DNA of 64,000 bases from the NCBI GenBank assembly GCA_044507775.1, contig JBIQIY010000001.1, positions 62,001 through 126,000 of the forward strand, written 5' to 3'. This document shows, piece after piece, positions 60,512-64,000 of this stretch. Under the pieces are notes generated by a model that was given only the letters and a program-made list of their open reading frames with translations, had not been told where the DNA came from and did not search any database. The stretch comes from Chryseosolibacter sp044507775. GTDB taxonomy: Bacteria; Bacteroidota; Bacteroidia; Cytophagales; Cyclobacteriaceae. Within the stretch, counting starts at the first letter, position 1. Each line of letters opens with the position of its first letter. A program made the translations under genes and the position numbers.

Positions 60512-63500
60512 TCAATTCAATGCCACGGCACCTTCTGTTCCCGGGGCCGGTTTCGGGCTCCGGCGATAGATGCGCTCCTTTAATTTTTCAACCAGGAGAT
60601 ACAACACGGGCACAAGTATAAGCGTCAGGAAGGTTCCGAAGATCAATCCGAAGATCATTGTCCAGGACAGCGGTCCCCAGAAGGCGACGTTATCACCTCC
60701 AAAATAAATTTGCGGGTTAAATTCTGCGAACAACGTCACGAAATCGATGTTAAATCCGACGGCCAGTGGTATAAGGCCAATGGTTGCAGCCATTGTTGTG
60801 AGCAATACAGGGGTCATACGGGTTTTGGCAGCCTCGATAATGGCTTCATACAAACCTACGCCCTGTGAGCGCAATAACTCGGTGAATTCAACAAGCAAGA
60901 TTCCATTTCTCACCACCAGACCGGCCAGCGCCATGACTCCAACCCCCGTCATAATGATCGAAATTTCCATCTTGAACAGCGAGAATCCGATCAAGACACC
61001 GATGATACTGAAAAGGATCTCCGACAGGATGATAACCGGCTTACTGATCGAATTGAACTGAGTCACAAGGATCATGAACATGAGCGCGAAAGCAAGCCCG
61101 AACGCCATCATCAGGAATGCGCCTGTTTCCGCCTGCTCTTCCTGCGCGCCGGTCATATCGATCGTAACGCCGTCCGGAGTGTCAAAAGACTTCAAGCGTT
61201 CTTTTATGTCCGCAACGACTGCGTTCTCGTTATGGCTTGCCAGCACATTCGAAGAAAGCGTGATCACGCGCTTGAGGTCGATCCGCTTGATACCCGCAAA
61301 ACTATTTGAATACTCGACTGTTGCCACGGCTGAGAGCGGCACCTGGCGGACTACTCCACCCATCCCCATGTCGCGATACGTGATCGGCATATTGATGAGC
61401 GTGTTTATATCATTGCGCTGATCCTCGCGAATGCGCAGCTGAATCGGGTAATCATCATTGGCATCGCGGAAGCGAGAGATCTCGTATCCATACACCGCGG
61501 TGTTGAGGGCCTGGCCGATCTGGCCGGTGGAGATCCCTTCGCGGTTAGCCTTTTCACGGTCGATATTGATCACGATCTCCGGCTTGTCGCTCTGGAAATC
61601 CGATTTCAATTCCTCCACGCCGGGCACCTGCTCGGCCAAAAGGAACCGGTGCAATTCGTTCGCGGTCTTTACGAGGAGTTCAAAATCATCCGCCGCTACC
61701 TCAATGTTGATCGGCTTGCCTGTTGGCGGCCCATTAGCCTCGGAGTTGACGGTGACCTCTGCCCCTTTAATACCCCTTACCGCATCACGGATTTTATCCA
61801 TAAACTCGCGGGTAGACTGGCCTTCGCGCTCCGAGAACTTTACAAAGGCTACGGAAACTTTTCCCAGGTGCGGCGTGGCCTGTGTACCCGCGTCAAACGG
61901 GTTGTCACTGGCGCCGATCGCGACGTTTGAAATAACCGACTCAACAACCGGGTTGTCTTCTCCGATAGCCTGGATCACACGTCCTTCCACAATGCGGGTG
62001 ATAGAATCCGTCACACGCTGATCGGTTCCGATAGGCATCCGAATAAACGCATAGATGAAGTTCGGGTCTCCGTTCGGGAAGAACACCACCGGAGGTTTGC
62101 GGATGCTGGTAAAGACAATTGCAAAAATGAACAGCCCGATCACACCTAACCCGATCCAGATCGGACGATACGCTTTTAAACACCAGGTGAGAATATTCTT
62201 ATACCCGTGCTGCACACGGGGCCACGCCGATTCCTGGAACGCTTTGATCACATCCTTCAGTATGAAGTGATGCAGCGCGTACAACAGGTAAATGAATACG
62301 ACGAAGTTTCCAAGACCAAATGCTATGAGGTAGGACACAAGAGCAATTCCAGCGAACACCACAGTCGTGACCTTGAAACCCTTCGAGATCTTCGATGCAT
62401 CCTCGTGCTCTTCTTCGTGCGGTTTCATAAAGTCAGCCGCGAATACAGGGTTGATAATGTAAGCCACCAACAAAGAGGCGAGCAATGCTACGATCAGGGT
62501 GATCGGCAGATACATCATGAACTTGCCGATAACGCCGGGCCAGAAGGCCAGCGGAATAAACGGCGCAAGCACTACCAGGGTACCCGAGAGGACAGGAAGG
62601 AAAACTTCGCCTGCTGCGATCTTAGCCGCCTTGCGTATCGGCACCTTTCCATTGTCAAAGACGCGGTGTGTATTCTCGATCACCACAATGGCGTCATCAA
62701 CGACAATACCGAGCGCAAGCAGGAACGAGAACAGCGTCATCATGTTCAGCGAAAAACCCAGCATCGGGAACCAGAGGAACGCGATGAAGCTGGAGATCGG
62801 CACGGAAAGCCCCACAAAGATCGCGTTGGTGACACCCATGAAAAACATGAGAATGATGGTAACCAGAGCAAAGCCGATAATGATTGTGTTGATCAGGTCG
62901 TGCAGCGTCACACGGGTATTCTCGGACTGATCCGCTGTGACGGTTACCTTCAAACCTTCCGGCAACACCCCGTTTTCATATTCGTCTATGATCGCCCGAA
63001 CTCCGTCGGCTGCATCGATCAGGTTCTCTCCGCTGCGCTTGATGATATTCAGTGTAATCACATTCTTTTTATCCAGGCGAGCGAAGCTCTCCTGCTCCTT
63101 GTGACTGTCCACTACTTCGGCGATGTCTTTCAGATACACCTTTCCGCCCTGGATTGAACCCACGACGGTGTTGGCAATCTCACGGGCATCTTTATACTCA
63201 CCATTGACACTCAATGAGCGCTTCATCCCGTCGACGGAAAGTTGTCCGCCGGGGATCAGCACGTTCTCGCCACCGATCGCCTGCGCCACATCGTTCAGGT
63301 CTACACCGGCGAGGGCAGCCTTGTAGATATCGACGTTGATCTGAATTTCACGATCCAGTGCACCGACAATATCCACCCTCCGGATCTCCGACAACCCTTC
63401 AAAACGATCTTGCATCATCTCGGCGTAGCGCTTGATGGTCTTCAGGTCATAGTCGCCTGAAAGGTTGACGAACATGATCGGCACCTCGGAGATATCGATC

Positions 63501-63913
63501 TCCTGGACGATCGGGTCGTCCGGAAGATTCTGCGGCAGGTCAGGTTTCGCGCGGTCCACCGCGTCGCTCACCTCCCGCTTCGCCTCATCGACGTCCACGT
63601 CCGTCTCAAACTCGATAATGACGTTCGAGAAATTCTGGATGGAGTTGCTGGAAATCTTCTTAACGCCGGAGATCGACTTAACCTGCTTTTCGATGTGCTT
63701 GGTGATCAGGTTTTCAATATCCGTGGGAGCAGCACCGGGATAGGGAGTCGCCACATAGATCTGCGGGAATACAACTTCCGGAAAGTTTTCCTTGGGCAGC
63801 GTGATGTACGCGACGATACCCGCGATACAGATGATCACAGTAGCCACGTAAATACTGACCTTGTTATCAATAGCCCAACTGGTGGGCCTAAATTCTTTTT
63901 CTATGTCTTGCAT
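60512..63913 (-). CDS. RND efflux pump permease (HAE1/AcrB-like)
   Basis: 1133 residues, two six-helix halves with large periplasmic loops. The proton-relay motif GIVVDDAIVVIENTHRV in helix 4, VPISSFIAFLWFPMLG, and the second-half GMTNAIFVG-type segments are typical; FALMFMILVTQFNS and TRMTPVLLTTMAATIG lie in the C-terminal half. Exports drugs or metals with an adaptor and an outer-membrane channel. The adaptor gene ends 37 bp upstream (63951). Confidence 0.95.
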   Translation of the reverse strand: MQDIEKEFRPTSWAIDNKVSIYVATVIICIAGIVAYITLPKENFPEVVFPQIYVATPYPGAAPTDIENLITKHIEKQVKSISGVKKISSNSIQNFSNVIIEFETDVDVDEAKREVSDAVDRAKPDLPQNLPDDPIVQEIDISEVPIMFVNLSGDYDLKTIKRYAEMMQDRFEGLSEIRRVDIVGALDREIQINVDIYKAALAGVDLNDVAQAIGGENVLIPGGQLSVDGMKRSLSVNGEYKDAREIANTVVGSIQGGKVYLKDIAEVVDSHKEQESFARLDKKNVITLNIIKRSGENLIDAADGVRAIIDEYENGVLPEGLKVTVTADQSENTRVTLHDLINTIIIGFALVTIILMFFMGVTNAIFVGLSVPISSFIAFLWFPMLGFSLNMMTLFSFLLALGIVVDDAIVVIENTHRVFDNGKVPIRKAAKIAAGEVFLPVLSGTLVVLAPFIPLAFWPGVIGKFMMYLPITLIVALLASLLVAYIINPVFAADFMKPHEEEHEDASKISKGFKVTTVVFAGIALVSYLIAFGLGNFVVFIYLLYALHHFILKDVIKAFQESAWPRVQHGYKNILTWCLKAYRPIWIGLGVIGLFIFAIVFTSIRKPPVVFFPNGDPNFIYAFIRMPIGTDQRVTDSITRIVEGRVIQAIGEDNPVVESVISNVAIGASDNPFDAGTQATPHLGKVSVAFVKFSEREGQSTREFMDKIRDAVRGIKGAEVTVNSEANGPPTGKPINIEVAADDFELLVKTANELHRFLLAEQVPGVEELKSDFQSDKPEIVINIDREKANREGISTGQIGQALNTAVYGYEISRFRDANDDYPIQLRIREDQRNDINTLINMPITYRDMGMGGVVRQVPLSAVATVEYSNSFAGIKRIDLKRVITLSSNVLASHNENAVVADIKERLKSFDTPDGVTIDMTGAQEEQAETGAFLMMAFGLAFALMFMILVTQFNSISKPVIILSEILFSIIGVLIGFSLFKMEISIIMTGVGVMALAGLVVRNGILLVEFTELLRSQGVGLYEAIIEAAKTRMTPVLLTTMAATIGLIPLAVGFNIDFVTLFAEFNPQIYFGGDNVAFWGPLSWTMIFGLIFGTFLTLILVPVLYLLVEKLKERIYRRSPKPAPGTEGAVALN

Positions 63914-63950
63914 AAAGTCGGGATTTGGGCGGGGCGGATGTCAGCGGTCG

Positions 63951-64000
63951 TTAGGATCTTACACTGACATCCCCCGGTTTTATAAGTTCTGTTGTTACTT
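63951..64000 (-). CDS. C-terminus of an RND periplasmic adaptor (HlyD/MFP family), cut by the window edge
   Basis: On the minus strand the last 15 codons read VTTELIKPGDVSVRS followed by TAA. The phrase LIKPGD is typical of the end of membrane-fusion proteins, and position directly upstream of the permease fits. The remainder of the gene lies beyond 64000. Confidence 0.6.
   Translation of the reverse strand, partial: VTTELIKPGDVSVRS

Noticed and set aside
62207..63157. 316-aa open frame on the plus strand
   Set aside because: Fully antisense to the RND permease; composition (His/Arg/Gln-rich) is that of a shadow frame.

Overview
The window comes from a chromosome of a Bacteroidota bacterium, most likely order Cytophagales (Chryseolinea/Ohtaekwangia-like; genus is inference). 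Pointers seen in the sequence: a LamG protein with a gliding-motility-type C-terminal sorting domain, an IPExxxVDY-family protein next to pyk, the order acpP-fabF-rnc, a fused E1 alpha/beta dehydrogenase, a GIN-domain protein, a helix-hairpin-helix outer-membrane protein, and promoters that fit the Bacteroidota pattern TTTG - about 20 nt - TAnnTTTG. Many genes start with TTG or GTG. Typical genes here are about half G+C (24001-24060 has 33 G/C of 60).

Layout. 1-6982: end of a TamB gene, a DUF2279 protein, RNase P RNA with a terminator, a sigma-54-type response regulator without a DNA-binding domain, a previously uncalled 41-aa lipoprotein, a LuxE-like protein and a lipoprotein. 6979-13706: E1 dehydrogenase, alanine dehydrogenase, a small nuclease-fold protein, AMP nucleosidase, an MFS transporter. 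13793-17987: tRNA-Ser(GGA) followed by an AT-rich accessory island. 17988-31000: sugar-modifying enzymes, asparaginase, TatD, an oxidoreductase, and an operon of lipid kinase, glycosyltransferase, deacetylase and PP2C phosphatase, then RuvC and the LamG surface protein. 32216-38290: a surface-glycan cluster (flippase, three glycosyltransferases, FkbM methyltransferase). 38389-49536: housekeeping genes (miaA, MBL hydrolase, NFACT protein, pyk, acpP-fabF-rnc-nadE, lgt). 49578-57816: envelope proteins, GIN protein, RRM protein, DoxX protein, sugar kinase. 57903-64000: tandem metallophosphoesterases, an RND efflux pump and the tail of its adaptor.

The most interesting region is the island at 13911-17728. 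It lies downstream of tRNA-Ser, whose 3' end is repeated exactly at 14074-14090 and in part at 17715-17728. It holds a decayed gene, small orphan ORFs and a tightly overlapping three-gene operon: a RelE/HigB-like toxin candidate, an XRE-type antitoxin with a C-terminal tail, and a protein that looks like a distant SecB chaperone. A perfect 16-bp palindrome covers the promoter. That order matches toxin-antitoxin-chaperone (TAC) modules, some of which act against phages. The assignment rests on motif reading and gene order and needs structure or profile searches to confirm.
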